NCBI RefSeq assembly: GCF_018309085.1
Contig: NZ_CP070502.1
Span: 2,661,001 to 2,725,000 of the forward strand
Length of the DNA stretch: 64,000 nucleotides
DNA from: Sporosarcina sp. Marseille-Q4063
GTDB taxonomy: Bacteria > Bacillota > Bacilli > Bacillales_A > Planococcaceae
Reading direction: 5' to 3'
This document shows positions 43,428-53,994 of the stretch, in pieces. The notes beneath the pieces are model-generated. The model was given only the letters and a program-made list of their open reading frames with translations, was not told the origin of the DNA and made no database searches. The translations under genes and the position numbers were made by a program. The stretch's first letter is position 1. Each line of letters begins with the position of its first letter.

Positions 43428-44138
43428 ATGTTGGCAGATTTGAACTTGTTTCTTGCGTTTGGTGCTGGTTTATTAAACTTTTTATCTCCGTGTACATTAC
43501 CGCTATATCCAGCTTTCATATCTTATATTACGGGAATGTCGCTCGATGAAATTAATACGGATAAAGGGAAGTTTCGGAAAAGCGGAATCTTCCATACGAT
43601 TGTTTTCCTCATCGGCTTTTCGGCTATCTTTATCTTTCTGGGATATAGCTCATCGCTTATTGGTACGTTTTTTTATCAGTACCAGGATTTGCTCCGACAA
43701 ATAGGCGCGATTTTTATTGTCATATTTGGATTGATGATTCTAGGTGTCTTTACACCAAGTTTTCTTATGAAGGAGAAAAAATTACAGTTTAAGAATAGAC
43801 CAGCCGGCTATTTTGGTACGTTCCTCATCGGGCTTGCGTTTGCAGCTGGATGGACTCCATGTACAGGACCAATCACGGGTGCTGTTTTCATGATGGCGGC
43901 ACAAAATCCTGGATCTGGAATGTGGTATATGCTTGTCTATGTTTTAGGGTTTGCAATTCCGTTTTTCCTACTATCGATTTTTATCACTCGCGTTAAATGG
44001 ATACAAAAATACAACCGAGTAATAACGAAGGTCGGGGGCTACCTTATGATTGCACTCGGTATTCTTCTTTTCTTCGATGGATTAACCTATATTATTATTT
44101 GGCTAAGTCCATTTTTTGGCGGGTTTATGGGATTCTGA
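43428..44138 (+). CDS. ccdA: CcdA cytochrome c biogenesis protein, second copy
   Basis: 236 residues with six membrane segments and the two classic Cys sites, FLSPCTLPLYPAF and AAGWTPCTGPITGAVF. CcdA passes reducing power to ResA-type thioredoxins for cytochrome c maturation. GAGAGGGGG precedes the start. A terminator (44208-44234) follows, after which resB starts. Confidence 0.93.
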   Translation: MLADLNLFLAFGAGLLNFLSPCTLPLYPAFISYITGMSLDEINTDKGKFRKSGIFHTIVFLIGFSAIFIFLGYSSSLIGTFFYQYQDLLRQIGAIFIVIFGLMILGVFTPSFLMKEKKLQFKNRPAGYFGTFLIGLAFAAGWTPCTGPITGAVFMMAAQNPGSGMWYMLVYVLGFAIPFFLLSIFITRVKWIQKYNRVITKVGGYLMIALGILLFFDGLTYIIIWLSPFFGGFMGF

Positions 44139-44207
44139 TGTATTAAGCTTAATATTTGAAGAATGTAATAAAAGTCACAACCAATTACGTGAATGTTTTC
44201 ATTTCAT

Positions 44208-44234
44208 GCCCGCCCTAATCAGCGGGCTTTTTTT
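44208..44234 (+). terminator. Terminator after ccdA
   Basis: GCCCGC (44208-44213) pairs with GCGGGC (44222-44227), then seven T. Confidence 0.85.
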
Positions 44235-44439
44235 ATTGGGTTTTAATTATAAATTGTAGAAAGAGGAAACACATTAAATATCTTCAATAATAGGGTCGTT
44301 CACATACTCGTCTTATGCGCTCCATAAATATTGCATAATTACTATGTACAATTCAATGTAGGAGAATTTATGGAGTTTTGATGTAATGCTAGATGCTTTC
44401 ATCCATAAATATTAATAATGATGAAGGAGTCAATTTAAA

Positions 44440-46089
44440 ATGAGCAAAATCACATGCCAATGTGGACACGAAAACCCATTTGGTACAGTACTTTGTGAAC
44501 GGTGTGGAAGGCCACAGACAGAAGAAGCAAAAAAAAGTAAACTTGTCGACATGAGGTACGAAGGTTCGGCAAGAAGATCGCAAACATATAAAAGGTCTAT
44601 TATCGACAAAATTTGGAACTTTTTCTCTAGTGTTAAAATAGGTGTCAGTATTATTATTGCGGTTCTTGCTACGTCCGCACTCGGTACGCTTTTCCCGCAA
44701 AAGCTATATGTTCCAGCTTCGACGGATGCAGACATTGCCGCTTATTATGAACGCCTTTACGGCTTTGCCGGCGTCGTTTATTACAAACTTGGATTTTATG
44801 ATATGTATAATAGCTGGTGGTTCATTACGCTAATTGGGATGCTCGGTACGTCAATCATCATTGCTAGCATCGATAGGGTTATTCCGTTATATAAATCATT
44901 AAATAAACAGCGCACTAAACGTCATGCTTCATTTATGAGAAGACAGCGTATTTACGGGATAGGCTCAGTCGAGAATGTGGATGATTCTCTCGTTAAAGCT
45001 GAAAAGAAACTGAAAGAGCTACGGTATAATGTGAAGATTGAAGAAGGTGCAATACTCGCGGAGAAAGGTCGCTTTTCTAGATGGGGTCCGTATGTCAATC
45101 ATACTGGACTGATAATTTTTCTCCTCGGTGTTCTCCTTAGAGGCCTTCCGGGTTTTTATGTTGATGAAACGCTATGGCTTCGTGAAGGGGAGACGCGTGC
45201 AATCCCAGGAGCTCCAGGATACTATCTGAAAAACAATCAATTCATTCTTGAAACTTACTCAAAAGAAGATGATGCAGCGTTCGGTCAAGCAATAGACCGT
45301 GTTGGAACAATCGCGAAAAATTATCAATCGGATGTTACGTTGTATAGAGAACCTGAAAATGGGATTCCAGGCCAGTCTGAACAGTTGGATTTCGTCAAAG
45401 ACTATTCAATCATCGTCAACAAACCGCTTAATTTTGATGGATTTAACGTTTTCCAGATGGATTTTCGTCTCGATGAACTGAAATCGATGACATTTCAATT
45501 AACCGAAAAAGCATCGGATACATCACTTGGTGAATTCACTGTGGATTTAATCAATCCCGAACCGATTTATCGACTAGGAGAGGGTACGTATGTGGAATTA
45601 AAAGATTTTTATCCGGATTTTGATGGTATTGAAGATGGCGAACCAAAATCAAAGTCTCCAATACCGAACAACCCTGCATTCATTTTTAAAATGGTGACTC
45701 CATCCAAGCCAGATGGCGAAATGAGTTTTGTGGCGATCCGTCAGACACTTGAAACGGAAATGAATGATTACAAAGCAACGTTTGTCAGCGCTGAAACACG
45801 GGACGTTACCGGGTTGGTAATACGGAAAGATAAAACGTTGTATATTTTGCTACTCGGTGGAATTGTTTTTATGATTGGTGTTACACAGGGGTCATATTGG
45901 AATCATAGAAGGATATGGATTCAAAAAGCAGAAGGGAACGAAATTCTCCTCGCAAGCCATACGAATAAAAACTGGTTCTCCTTGAGAAAAGAAATTGATC
46001 AAGTGCAAGAGTATGCGAGCTTACCAAAGTACGAGGACCGCGAGGAAACTGAGTCCAAATTGGACGACCGGGAAGGGGATTTTAACTAA
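44440..46089 (+). CDS. resB: ResB/Ccs1 cytochrome c haem-lyase subunit
   Basis: 549 residues. An N-terminal zinc-knuckle ([20 protein letters not shown]) is followed by a membrane helix, then [17 protein letters not shown] and further helices near 125 and 215, a large external domain (about 235-460) and a last helix. This is the ResB plan. With ResC it attaches haem to apocytochromes. AAGGAG precedes the start. It overlaps resC by one base (TAATG). Confidence 0.95.
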   Translation: MSKITCQCGHENPFGTVLCERCGRPQTEEAKKSKLVDMRYEGSARRSQTYKRSIIDKIWNFFSSVKIGVSIIIAVLATSALGTLFPQKLYVPASTDADIAAYYERLYGFAGVVYYKLGFYDMYNSWWFITLIGMLGTSIIIASIDRVIPLYKSLNKQRTKRHASFMRRQRIYGIGSVENVDDSLVKAEKKLKELRYNVKIEEGAILAEKGRFSRWGPYVNHTGLIIFLLGVLLRGLPGFYVDETLWLREGETRAIPGAPGYYLKNNQFILETYSKEDDAAFGQAIDRVGTIAKNYQSDVTLYREPENGIPGQSEQLDFVKDYSIIVNKPLNFDGFNVFQMDFRLDELKSMTFQLTEKASDTSLGEFTVDLINPEPIYRLGEGTYVELKDFYPDFDGIEDGEPKSKSPIPNNPAFIFKMVTPSKPDGEMSFVAIRQTLETEMNDYKATFVSAETRDVTGLVIRKDKTLYILLLGGIVFMIGVTQGSYWNHRRIWIQKAEGNEILLASHTNKNWFSLRKEIDQVQEYASLPKYEDREETESKLDDREGDFN

Positions 46090-47273
46090 TGGATTTAGTA
46101 TCATTAAGCTCGAATTTACTATTAGTCTCATTTATCGCTTATCTTATCGCAACGCTTTTTTTCGGCGGGGCAGTAAAAGGCGCAAAATCAGAACAAGCAT
46201 ATAAAAATAGCAGGTGGGGAAGTTTTGGCATAACCATTACAATTATTGGGTTCCTTTCGCATTTAGGCTATTTTATTACACGATGGATTGCTTCCGGACA
46301 TGCGCCGGTTAGTAATATGTTTGAATTTGTGACTGCTTTTGGAATGATGATAGTAGGGGCTTTCATATTACTTTTTTATTTGTACAGAACGCCGTCACTT
46401 GGTCTGTTTGCATTGCCGATTGCTGTTGTTATTATCGGCTACGCAAGTATGTTCCCAACAGAAATAACACCGCTTATTCCCGCGTTGAAAAGCTACTGGT
46501 TAACGGTGCACGTCATTACGGTTGTAATTGGCGAAGCAATACTAGCGATAAGTGCGGTTGCGGGACTCGTTTTGCTATTGAAAACTACAGATTTAACTAA
46601 GAGATCGAAACAACGCTTTTGGTTGGAGTCAGTGATTTTCACGATAATTTTAGCTGTTGGATTCATCCTTTCATCTTCCGGATTTTCGATTTCAGGATAC
46701 GAGGCGGAATTTACATTCGTTAATAAAGATGAACAAGTGGAGAAGATTACCTATAATTATCCACCACTATTCGGAATGAATGAATATGAATCCCTTACTG
46801 ATGGGGTTATGAAACCATGGGGTGAAATGCCTGCCATTGTGAATGCGAAAACATTAACGACATTCGTGTGGTCATTGTTAACAGGAACTGTCCTTTATTT
46901 ACTTCTCCGTCTACTATTGCGCCGACCAATTGCAACGTTGTTCCAGCCGTTTGCTAGAAAAGCAAACACTCAACTAATGGATGAGATAGGCTATCGCGCC
47001 GTCCTTATTGGATTCCCGGTATTTACACTTGGTGCACTGGTCTTTGCGATGATTTGGGCACACGAAGCGTGGTCTAGGTTCTGGGGATGGGATCCAAAAG
47101 AAGTTTGGGCACTAATTACATGGCTTTTTTATGCGGCTTTTCTACATTTACGTCTATCACGTGGATGGGAAGGCGAAAAATCTGCGTGGCTTGCGGTTAT
47201 TGGCTTCATCATCATCATGTTTAACTTAATTGCCGTGAACCTAATCATTGCAGGATTACATTCATACGCATGA
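46089..47273 (+). CDS. resC: ResC/CcsA cytochrome c haem-lyase subunit
   Basis: 394 residues with eight or more membrane helices and the haem-binding WWD-type motif [14 protein letters not shown], plus conserved histidines such as LSHLGYF and VIWAHEAWS regions. It delivers haem outside the membrane with ResB. Normal length. Confidence 0.95.
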   Translation: MDLVSLSSNLLLVSFIAYLIATLFFGGAVKGAKSEQAYKNSRWGSFGITITIIGFLSHLGYFITRWIASGHAPVSNMFEFVTAFGMMIVGAFILLFYLYRTPSLGLFALPIAVVIIGYASMFPTEITPLIPALKSYWLTVHVITVVIGEAILAISAVAGLVLLLKTTDLTKRSKQRFWLESVIFTIILAVGFILSSSGFSISGYEAEFTFVNKDEQVEKITYNYPPLFGMNEYESLTDGVMKPWGEMPAIVNAKTLTTFVWSLLTGTVLYLLLRLLLRRPIATLFQPFARKANTQLMDEIGYRAVLIGFPVFTLGALVFAMIWAHEAWSRFWGWDPKEVWALITWLFYAAFLHLRLSRGWEGEKSAWLAVIGFIIIMFNLIAVNLIIAGLHSYA

Positions 47274-47724
47274 CAAAAATCCCTTATAAATCATTTAGGG
47301 AGTCAAAAGGTGGATACATCATTAATCCACTTGCAATATATGTAGTGTAATTTTCGCTTATCCTTGTTTAGAAAGAAATAGTAAAACACAGAATGCATTG
47401 AAGACGCTCGATTAGATAACAATCTTTCAGACACCTAGGTTTAACTTAGGAAAATTAGTAACTCTGTAGAAAACGTCGCGATTGTATTCACTGCAATATC
47501 TAACTAATAAGTTTTTTATAGCATGGGCGTACATCTAATATAAAAGATGTACGCCCATTTTATGTGCCTGTAATTTAGGGGGAAAGATATCAGTATTTTT
47601 ATTTTTAAAATGAAATAAAAAATGTTGCACGAGGGAAACTTTAGGCATACAATAACATTATAATTGATTAAGAAAATGCTCTGTAAATGATAGAAAATAA
47701 AGTTTTTTTGGGTGGAGGAATAAT
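47274..47724. other. Intergenic region with one perfect terminator
   Basis: ATGGGCGTACATCT (47523-47536) pairs with AGATGTACGCCCAT (47545-47558), likely terminating resBC or acting in both directions. A weak CCTAGGT/ACTTAGG repeat lies near 47435-47453. The 3' part should hold the ZIP gene promoter. Confidence 0.6.
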
Positions 47725-48540
47725 ATGACTGATTTTTTCGCAACGCTAAGTCCGGTAAACCAGGCTTTAATAGCTACCTTTTTCACGTGGGGTATGACTG
47801 CGATTGGGGCTGCTTTAGTGTTCACAACGAAGACGATAAACCAAAAGCTTATGGATGGAATGTTAGGCTTCGCTGGCGGGGTTATGATTGCTGCAAGTTT
47901 TTGGTCGTTGCTTTCGCCTGCAATTGAAATGGCAGAAAGTAGTTCTTTACCGTCGTGGTTTCCAGCAGCTGTTGGATTTTTATTAGGTGGCTTTTTCCTG
48001 TGGGCGGCTGACAAGGTCATTCCGCACGTGCACCCTACTTCCCAAATGAAAGAGGCAGAGGGAATAAATCCTGCAAATAAGCGACGGAGCACTCTGCTTG
48101 TTCTTGCCATTACGCTTCACAACATACCCGAGGGACTTGCGATTGGAGTTGCCTTTGGCGCTGTAGCCGCAGGTTTTCCGTCTGCTACTTTGCCAGCAGC
48201 GATTGCTTTAGCCGTTGGTATAGGGATTCAGAACTTTCCCGAGGGTACAGCTGTATCAATGCCTTTACGAAGAGATGGAATGTCTCGTCGGAAAAGCTTC
48301 TTATATGGTCAGTTCTCGGGAATGGTTGAGCCTATTTCTGCCGTGGTAGGGGTTCTGGCTGTTTCGCTGATGGAACCACTTCTACCATTCGCTTTAAGTT
48401 TTGCAGCAGGGGCGATGATTTTTGTAGTAGTAGAAGAAGTTATTCCAGGTTCTCAAGAAAACGGAAATAGAGATCTAGCATCGGTCTGCTTAATGATTGG
48501 ATTTACAGTAATGATGATATTGGACGTAGCATTTGGATAA
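47725..48540 (+). CDS. ZIP-family metal transporter
   Basis: 271 residues with about eight membrane helices and the two metal-site motifs HNIPEGLAIGVAFG and NFPEGTAVSMPL in helices 4 and 5. ZIP proteins bring Zn, Fe, Mn or related metals into the cytoplasm. GGTGGAGG precedes the start. Its place in a metal-detoxification island is slightly unexpected for an importer and may reflect metal balance. Confidence 0.92.
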   Translation: MTDFFATLSPVNQALIATFFTWGMTAIGAALVFTTKTINQKLMDGMLGFAGGVMIAASFWSLLSPAIEMAESSSLPSWFPAAVGFLLGGFFLWAADKVIPHVHPTSQMKEAEGINPANKRRSTLLVLAITLHNIPEGLAIGVAFGAVAAGFPSATLPAAIALAVGIGIQNFPEGTAVSMPLRRDGMSRRKSFLYGQFSGMVEPISAVVGVLAVSLMEPLLPFALSFAAGAMIFVVVEEVIPGSQENGNRDLASVCLMIGFTVMMILDVAFG

Positions 48541-48716
48541 GCGCATATAGAATCAACAAAAGAGCTACGGAATATATACAGGACATGACAATGTGAGCAA
48601 TTTCAGAAATCAATATAAAGAAGTAAGGACTTTTAAAGGAGATTCTCATTTTTAGTTTAAAACTAATACTCTAGGGAAAAATATCACCGAATGCAAAAAA
48701 AGCAGGAGGTGAGTCC

Positions 48717-49043
48717 ATGAATACGAAATACGAAGAATGCCTGAAAGCATGTTTGGAATGTCTGGAAGCATGTAACGCTTGTTTTGATGCGTGCCTAAAA
48801 GAGGAAGACATTAAGATGATGGCTGATTGTATCCGCTTGGACCGTGAATGTGCAGATATATGCGCGTTTGCAGCACAAGCCATTACCCGCAATAGCCCAT
48901 TTACGCATCAGATTTTAGAACTATGTGCAGAAGTTTGTGAACGTTGCGCGGAAGAGTGCGCTAAACATGACCATGATCATTGCCAACGCTGTGCTGAAGC
49001 TTGCAGGAAATGTGCTGAGGCATGCCGACAAATGGTAGCTTAA
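48717..49043 (+). CDS. Cys-rich four-helix-bundle copper-binding protein
   Basis: 108 residues after GCAGGAGGTGA. About twenty cysteines are spaced i,i+3/4 along helices, for example CLKACLECLEACNACFDACL and CERCAEECAKH, with DHDHC. This is the Csp/YhjQ family, which stores Cu(I) inside a four-helix bundle. There is no export signal, so it is cytosolic. Its place before the DUF1541 lipoprotein and near CopC/CopD and Sco1 supports copper handling. Confidence 0.92.
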   Translation: MNTKYEECLKACLECLEACNACFDACLKEEDIKMMADCIRLDRECADICAFAAQAITRNSPFTHQILELCAEVCERCAEECAKHDHDHCQRCAEACRKCAEACRQMVA

Positions 49044-49152
49044 ACGATATTCAGAAATTGCAACCATTAATGGAGCTGTTTCAAGAAATGAAAAAGTTTC
49101 TAGGAGCAGCTTCTTTCTTGTTATGAATTATGTAGAATAAGGAGTGTATCGA

Positions 49153-49716
49153 ATGAAAAGGCAATTACTTTTGTTAGGTGTTGCTATAATTATTGGTTTA
49201 AGTGGATGCAGAAACAATGCGGGTAACGAAAAAAGTCCAACCAACAATAATGAACCTAAACAGGAAGACATGCAAATGGAGATGAATCATTCCGGCTCCG
49301 GTGAAGTCCCTGAGAACTTGAAAGCGGCAGAAAATCCAACCTATAAAGTCGGAAGCCAAGCAATCATTAAAACTGACCATATGGAAGGCATGGAAGGTGC
49401 TGTAGCAACAATCGTGGGTGCTTACGACACTACAGCTTACACTATATCGTATACACCAGTAACTGGCGAGGAAAGAGTGGAAAACCACAAATGGGTTGTT
49501 CGAGAAGAGATTAAAGATGCTGGTGACAAAACTTTTGAACCAGGAACTGAAGTAACCGTAGAGGCGGACCATATGAAAGGGATGAAAGGAGCAATAGCAG
49601 TAATAGATTCATCCGAAAAAACTACTGTCTATATGATTGATTACACTCCAGCTACCGGCGGTGACGAAGTTAAAAATCATAAATGGGTAACGGAAGGTGA
49701 ACTTTCTGCTAAATAA
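49153..49716 (+). CDS. DUF1541-repeat lipoprotein (YdhK-like)
   Basis: 187 residues from ATG 49153 after AAGGAG. Lipobox LSGC. A Met/His-rich segment (MQMEMNHSGSG) precedes two DUF1541 units, each with TDHMEGMEGA or ADHMKGMKGA, and Y....YTP..G....NHKW. Met/His motifs suggest Cu(I) binding at the cell surface. It is often found next to metal genes in Bacilli. A nested terminator follows. Confidence 0.85.
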   Translation: MKRQLLLLGVAIIIGLSGCRNNAGNEKSPTNNNEPKQEDMQMEMNHSGSGEVPENLKAAENPTYKVGSQAIIKTDHMEGMEGAVATIVGAYDTTAYTISYTPVTGEERVENHKWVVREEIKDAGDKTFEPGTEVTVEADHMKGMKGAIAVIDSSEKTTVYMIDYTPATGGDEVKNHKWVTEGELSAK

Positions 49717-49727
49717 AGATTAAATTA

Positions 49728-49778
49728 AAGGGGGTCCTTCAAGTCGGAAATCTACCGACTTATTGGACAGCCCCTTTT
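49728..49778 (+). terminator. Nested hairpin terminator
   Basis: AAGGGGGTCC pairs with GGACAGCCCCTT around an inner AAGTCGG/CCGACTT stem (49741-49761), then TTTT. It faces cadA from the other side and may serve both. Confidence 0.75.
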
Positions 49779-49812
49779 CTAAACAATTTACGATTAACTC
49801 GCTTTCTAGAGA

Positions 49813-51921
49813 TTAGTACTTTGATCGCATTAATCGAAGTGAATTCAATACAACGATTATGGTAGCACCCACATCTGCGAAAATCGCCATCCATAATGTT
49901 AACCAACCGGGAATGACCAACAGTAAGGCGACTACCTTAATACCTAATGCGAACGAAACATTCTGCAAAATAATATTTAGGGTTTTCCGGCTTAGACCTA
50001 TAGTATAAGGTAACTTTTCTAAGTCGTCAGCCATTAATGCAATGTCTGCGGTCTCCAGAGCTGTGTCAGTACCCGCTCCACCCATTGCAATTCCTACGGT
50101 CGCACTTGCTAAAGCCGGGGCATCGTTGACACCATCACCAACCATTGCCACCTTTCCGAATTGATTTCGGAGAGACTTGATTGTGTCCAATTTATCTTGG
50201 GGCATCAATTCTGCTTTTACTTCAGAAAGGCCGAGTTGATTGCCAATAGCATTCGCTGTAGCTAGATTATCTCCTGTAAGCATAATCGTTTTTTTAATTC
50301 CTAATTGATACAGTTTTTTTATAATTGTCAAACTGCTGTCTCTAACCTGATCGGCAACTGCAATCAAGCCTTTTACTTCATTTCCGATACCTACCAACAT
50401 TACTGTTTTGCCCTCTTTTTGAAGCGTTTCAATTTGGTGTTCGTATTCCTCAGGCAGTGTTAGCAACTCTTTGAACATATTAGGACTTCCAATATGGACA
50501 ACATCATTGTTAATAGATGCTTTGGCACCTTTGCCCGTTATTGATTGAAAATCGTCAACAGGCATTAATTCTAAATTATGTTTTTCGGCATTTCTAATGA
50601 TAGCAGAAGCTAATGGATGCTGTGAGAATTTCTCAACTGATGCTGAGACACGAAGAATTTCGTCGGTGCTCATATCCGCCAACGAAACGAGATCCGTTAC
50701 TTCTGGCATACCTTGTGTCAATGTCCCGGTTTTATCAAACGCCACTACTTTCAAACGTCCGGTTTCTTCTAAATGGATTCCACCTTTAATGAGCACGCCG
50801 TTCCGTGCTGCATTTCCAATCGCCGTCACAATTGCAACAGGAGTTGAAATGACCAATGCACACGGACATCCTACAACAAGTACGACGAGTCCTCTATAAA
50901 ACCACTCGCTCCATACTCCCCCTAAAAATAGAGGCGGGATAACAATAATGAAAATGGAAATGATCATTATTGCCGGCGTGTAGTATTTAGCGAATCTATC
51001 TACAAACTGCTGGGAAGGTGCCTTTTCTGCTTGAGCTTCCTCTACTAAGTGGATAATTTTGGCGATTGTAGTATCTTCTACTCGTTTTGTCACACGTACT
51101 TCTAATGAACCTTCGCCGTTTATTGTTCCTGCAAATACCTCGTCACCAGAAACTTTATGGACAGGAACGGATTCTCCGGTTATGGCTGCCTGATTGATGG
51201 ACGAGTTTCCCTTTATTACTTCTCCGTCCATGGCTAGCTTCTGACCGGGTTTGATAATCATAATATCGTCAATCTGGATATCTTCAACATCAACTTCAAG
51301 TTCATTATTCCCGCGTCTGATAATTGCAGTATTGGGTGCAATATCCATTAGAGAGCGGATTGAATTTCGAGCCTTATCAATTGAATAACTTTCAAGAGCT
51401 TCACTTACTGCAAAAAGAAAGACTACTAGAGCTCCTTCTTTCCATTCACCGATTATGACTGCACCAATCACGGCAATTGTCATCAGTGTATTCATATCAA
51501 ATTCCAATTTAGTCAGGTTGCGAAGCCCAACTTTAAGCAGATTATATCCACCGACAAGAATGGCTGTAGCAAAAAGAAGGATGGATGATGTGCTACCATC
51601 TCCCGCGACCGAAGATGTTACAAAGCCAAGAATCAGAAGGAATAGTGAAGCAATGGTCGTTTTGTTTTCGCGTTTTTTCCAGAATGGCTCTTTCTCTTCA
51701 ACAATTCGTTGCTTTTCAGGATAAACTTTAATTCCATCGAATGCACCGGCTTTTTCTAACTGCTCGACAGATGCATCTCCCATTACAGTTAATTTGGATG
51801 CACCGAAATTCAATTGGATATCCTTAACCGAATCAATCTCACGAATGTTTTTTTCGAATTTAGCCGCGCAACTCATACAGGATAGTCCTTGTAGTCGATA
51901 AACATTTTTCTCCGTACTCAT
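49813..51921 (-). CDS. cadA: CadA-type P1B ATPase (Cd/Zn/Pb exporter)
   Basis: 702 residues. An N-terminal heavy-metal domain has GLSCMSCAAKFE. Eight membrane segments include the CPC motif (VVGCPCALVIS). The P-domain DKTGTLT, TGES and MVGDGVNDAPALA are all present. It pumps divalent soft metals out of the cell using ATP. It overlaps cadC by four bases, forming the classic cadC-cadA operon. Confidence 0.95.
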   Translation of the reverse strand: MSTEKNVYRLQGLSCMSCAAKFEKNIREIDSVKDIQLNFGASKLTVMGDASVEQLEKAGAFDGIKVYPEKQRIVEEKEPFWKKRENKTTIASLFLLILGFVTSSVAGDGSTSSILLFATAILVGGYNLLKVGLRNLTKLEFDMNTLMTIAVIGAVIIGEWKEGALVVFLFAVSEALESYSIDKARNSIRSLMDIAPNTAIIRRGNNELEVDVEDIQIDDIMIIKPGQKLAMDGEVIKGNSSINQAAITGESVPVHKVSGDEVFAGTINGEGSLEVRVTKRVEDTTIAKIIHLVEEAQAEKAPSQQFVDRFAKYYTPAIMIISIFIIVIPPLFLGGVWSEWFYRGLVVLVVGCPCALVISTPVAIVTAIGNAARNGVLIKGGIHLEETGRLKVVAFDKTGTLTQGMPEVTDLVSLADMSTDEILRVSASVEKFSQHPLASAIIRNAEKHNLELMPVDDFQSITGKGAKASINNDVVHIGSPNMFKELLTLPEEYEHQIETLQKEGKTVMLVGIGNEVKGLIAVADQVRDSSLTIIKKLYQLGIKKTIMLTGDNLATANAIGNQLGLSEVKAELMPQDKLDTIKSLRNQFGKVAMVGDGVNDAPALASATVGIAMGGAGTDTALETADIALMADDLEKLPYTIGLSRKTLNIILQNVSFALGIKVVALLLVIPGWLTLWMAIFADVGATIIVVLNSLRLMRSKY

Positions 51922-52310
51922 TTATGCCACCCCTCTTTCGAATGTTCAAGCGCAATATTTACTAATTGACGAACACATTCGTCAACTAAGGAATAGAAAA
52001 CAAGTTTTCCTTCTTTTCTGTATGTGGTCAGCCCCATGTCACGTAAATAACGTAAGTGGTGGGAAGCATTTGCGGTGGACGTTTCTAATACATTGGCGAC
52101 ATCGCAGACGCACATTTCCTCTTCTAACGTCAATGCATAAGCGACTTTCAAGCGATTGGCATCTGCAAGGGCTTTAAACAGCATTTCGACGCCACTGATT
52201 TCATCAATCCTTTCATTTACGCGGTTAACGACTGTTTCGTGATAACAATAGGTATCACACGTATCCGTTGGGATAGATTGAATATGTTCTTTTATTTTTT
52301 CCGTCATCAT
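51918..52310 (-). CDS. cadC: CadC metal-responsive ArsR/SmtB repressor
   Basis: 130 residues; ATG 52307 is an equally good start given GAGGTG spacing. N-terminal cysteines (DTCDTYC) and the ECVxC-like EMCVCDVANVL form the metal site. The winged helix is TSTANASHHLRYLRDMGL. It represses the cad operon until Cd, Pb or Zn binds. The operator-like inverted repeat sits just upstream. Confidence 0.94.
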   Translation of the reverse strand: MMTEKIKEHIQSIPTDTCDTYCYHETVVNRVNERIDEISGVEMLFKALADANRLKVAYALTLEEEMCVCDVANVLETSTANASHHLRYLRDMGLTTYRKEGKLVFYSLVDECVRQLVNIALEHSKEGWHK

Positions 52311-52320
52311 TACACCTCAT

Positions 52321-52336
52321 TCAAATATTCATTTGA
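52321..52336. promoter_or_regulatory. CadC operator-like inverted repeat
   Basis: TCAAAT (52321-52326) and ATTTGA (52331-52336) flank four bases, ten bases upstream of the cadC start. Known CadC sites have TCAAATA/TATTTGA arms. A further ATTCAAATGG occurs at 52380-52389. Confidence 0.6.
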
Positions 52337-52470
52337 TTGTTATTAGTATATGTAATCGTTGAAAAATTGTCAATAAAAACATTCAAATGGTTGTTTTGAT
52401 GTATATGTCTTCTTGTTATACTTAATTTAGAGATTAGGAGTAAAATAAATTAAAGGAGAATAGATAAAAC

Positions 52471-53055
52471 ATGAGGAAAGTTTTGTTTTTGACTTTGCTC
52501 ATTTCAACTGTGGTTTTCAGTGCGTGCGGAAAAAAAGAGTTTATAGCGGAGACAGACTGGAAAGTGGAGGATTTCTCAGCCATTAACCAAGAAAACCAGA
52601 AGGTTGATTTAGCCGATTTAGAGGGAGAAGTTTGGATTGCTGATTTTATATTTACAAATTGTGCCACGGTATGTCCACCTATGACAATGAATAAGGCGGG
52701 ACTTCAACAAGCATTGAAGGATGAAAATATAAATAACGTTCGTTTGGTTTCGTTTTCTGTAGATCCTGAATTTGATACACCAGAAGTTTTAAAGGAATAT
52801 GCAACTGCTTTTGACGTTGACCAATCGAATTGGGATTTTCTAACGGGGTATAATCAGGAGGATGTCGTTGAACTTGCCAAATCATCATTTAAAGCAATTG
52901 TTCAGCCAGATCCAAATTCAAACCAAGTTACTCATGGTACGAGCTTTTACTTGGTGAACCCAGACGGAATAGTTGTCAAAAATTATAGTGGTTTTTCCGA
53001 TGTTCCATACGAGGAAATTGTTGAAGATGTTAAACTGCTGATTACAAAGGAGTAA
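52471..53055 (+). CDS. Sco1/SenC-family copper chaperone lipoprotein
   Basis: 194 residues with lipobox FSACG. The thioredoxin-like fold has the copper site FTNCATVCPPM (CxxxC) and the later His in THGTSFYLV. Sco proteins load Cu into the CuA centre of cytochrome c oxidase or act as thiol reductants. It leads an operon with a small membrane protein, CopC and CopD. Confidence 0.93.
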   Translation: MRKVLFLTLLISTVVFSACGKKEFIAETDWKVEDFSAINQENQKVDLADLEGEVWIADFIFTNCATVCPPMTMNKAGLQQALKDENINNVRLVSFSVDPEFDTPEVLKEYATAFDVDQSNWDFLTGYNQEDVVELAKSSFKAIVQPDPNSNQVTHGTSFYLVNPDGIVVKNYSGFSDVPYEEIVEDVKLLITKE

Positions 53056-53060
53056 TTGAA

Positions 53061-53399
53061 ATGAGGAAATATAAAAAATGGTTGTGGCTCATACTGATTA
53101 TACTCTTATTCAGCACAGTAGTACTTATTAGTGCGTTCATCCCGAGAGAAACTCGTCCTTCTGCAGGCACTAGGATTATTTTAGAACATACTTACAAGAC
53201 CTATATTGCACCAGTTTGTTTTGAAGAGTCAGATCCGACAAACTTTCTGGAGGAGGCAACCTTACAAGAAGCAGAAAATTTAAATTATCCCCCTCACTCG
53301 CCATGTACTGAGAAGGCGTTAGAAAGTGAAAATGATCGACTACTTACGAGTCTACTGAAACAGATAGGGATTATGGATAAGAAATGGGATAATTGGTAA
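53061..53399 (+). CDS. Small membrane-anchored protein with two cysteines, unknown
   Basis: 112 residues. A basic N-terminus and one membrane helix (about 7-27) precede an extracytoplasmic domain with PVCFEESD and HSPCTEK. It starts 5 bases after the Sco1 stop and is followed by CopC. I do not recognise a family. The two external cysteines and location suggest a thiol or copper-related partner. Confidence 0.65.
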   Translation: MRKYKKWLWLILIILLFSTVVLISAFIPRETRPSAGTRIILEHTYKTYIAPVCFEESDPTNFLEEATLQEAENLNYPPHSPCTEKALESENDRLLTSLLKQIGIMDKKWDNW

Positions 53400-53439
53400 A
53401 ACCAATCTACACTTTAAATGAATGAAGCGGAGGATCAAT

Positions 53440-53994
53440 ATGAAAAGAAGCATCATTATAACGCTTTTATTATTAATTATGTCGTCAAATGCTGTCTATG
53501 CACATACTAGTTTGACCAATTCTTCACCGATAGATGGGGAAGAAATCAATGAAGAGGTTCATGAAATTGAATTGGAATTTAATACGAAAATTGAAACGAC
53601 CAGTACAGTGAAGGTCTTTGATGAGAATGAAGAGGAAGTCACCCTTAACACTCAAGTGAATGATAATGTGATGACCGGCGGTTTCATTTCGCCGTTAGAT
53701 AATGGTACATATACAGTGGAATGGAAGATTATTGGTGCAGATGGCCACCCGATACAAGGAACTTATTCCTTCACGGTAAATCAAAACGAAATAGATGACA
53801 CAGCAGTGCCTGAAGAAACCGATGAAACACCTGCTGAGCCGAAGGAAGAGTCATTAGAAAAACCTGTAGAGCAGGCAATTGAAGATTCATCGAAAATAGC
53901 TTCGAACGATGTACTCGTAGTAATCCTTGTTACTTTATTTACTATAGCTGGCGGATTTATTGGCTGGTTCATAGGAAGAAGGAAGAGTAGATGA
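53440..53994 (+). CDS. copC: CopC-domain copper resistance protein
   Basis: 184 residues from ATG 53440 after GCGGAGG. The signal peptide is cut before AHTSLTNSSP, whose His is a usual Cu(II) ligand, and the C-terminal part of the domain has GADGHPIQGTYSF. An acidic Pro/Glu-rich linker and a C-terminal membrane helix anchor it. It binds copper outside the membrane and overlaps copD by four bases. Confidence 0.93.
   Translation: MKRSIIITLLLLIMSSNAVYAHTSLTNSSPIDGEEINEEVHEIELEFNTKIETTSTVKVFDENEEEVTLNTQVNDNVMTGGFISPLDNGTYTVEWKIIGADGHPIQGTYSFTVNQNEIDDTAVPEETDETPAEPKEESLEKPVEQAIEDSSKIASNDVLVVILVTLFTIAGGFIGWFIGRRKSR

Noticed and set aside
49198..49572. 124-codon minus-strand open frame under the DUF1541 lipoprotein
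   Set aside because: Shadow of a well-supported gene, rich in Ser/Phe/Cys as expected of antisense translation.
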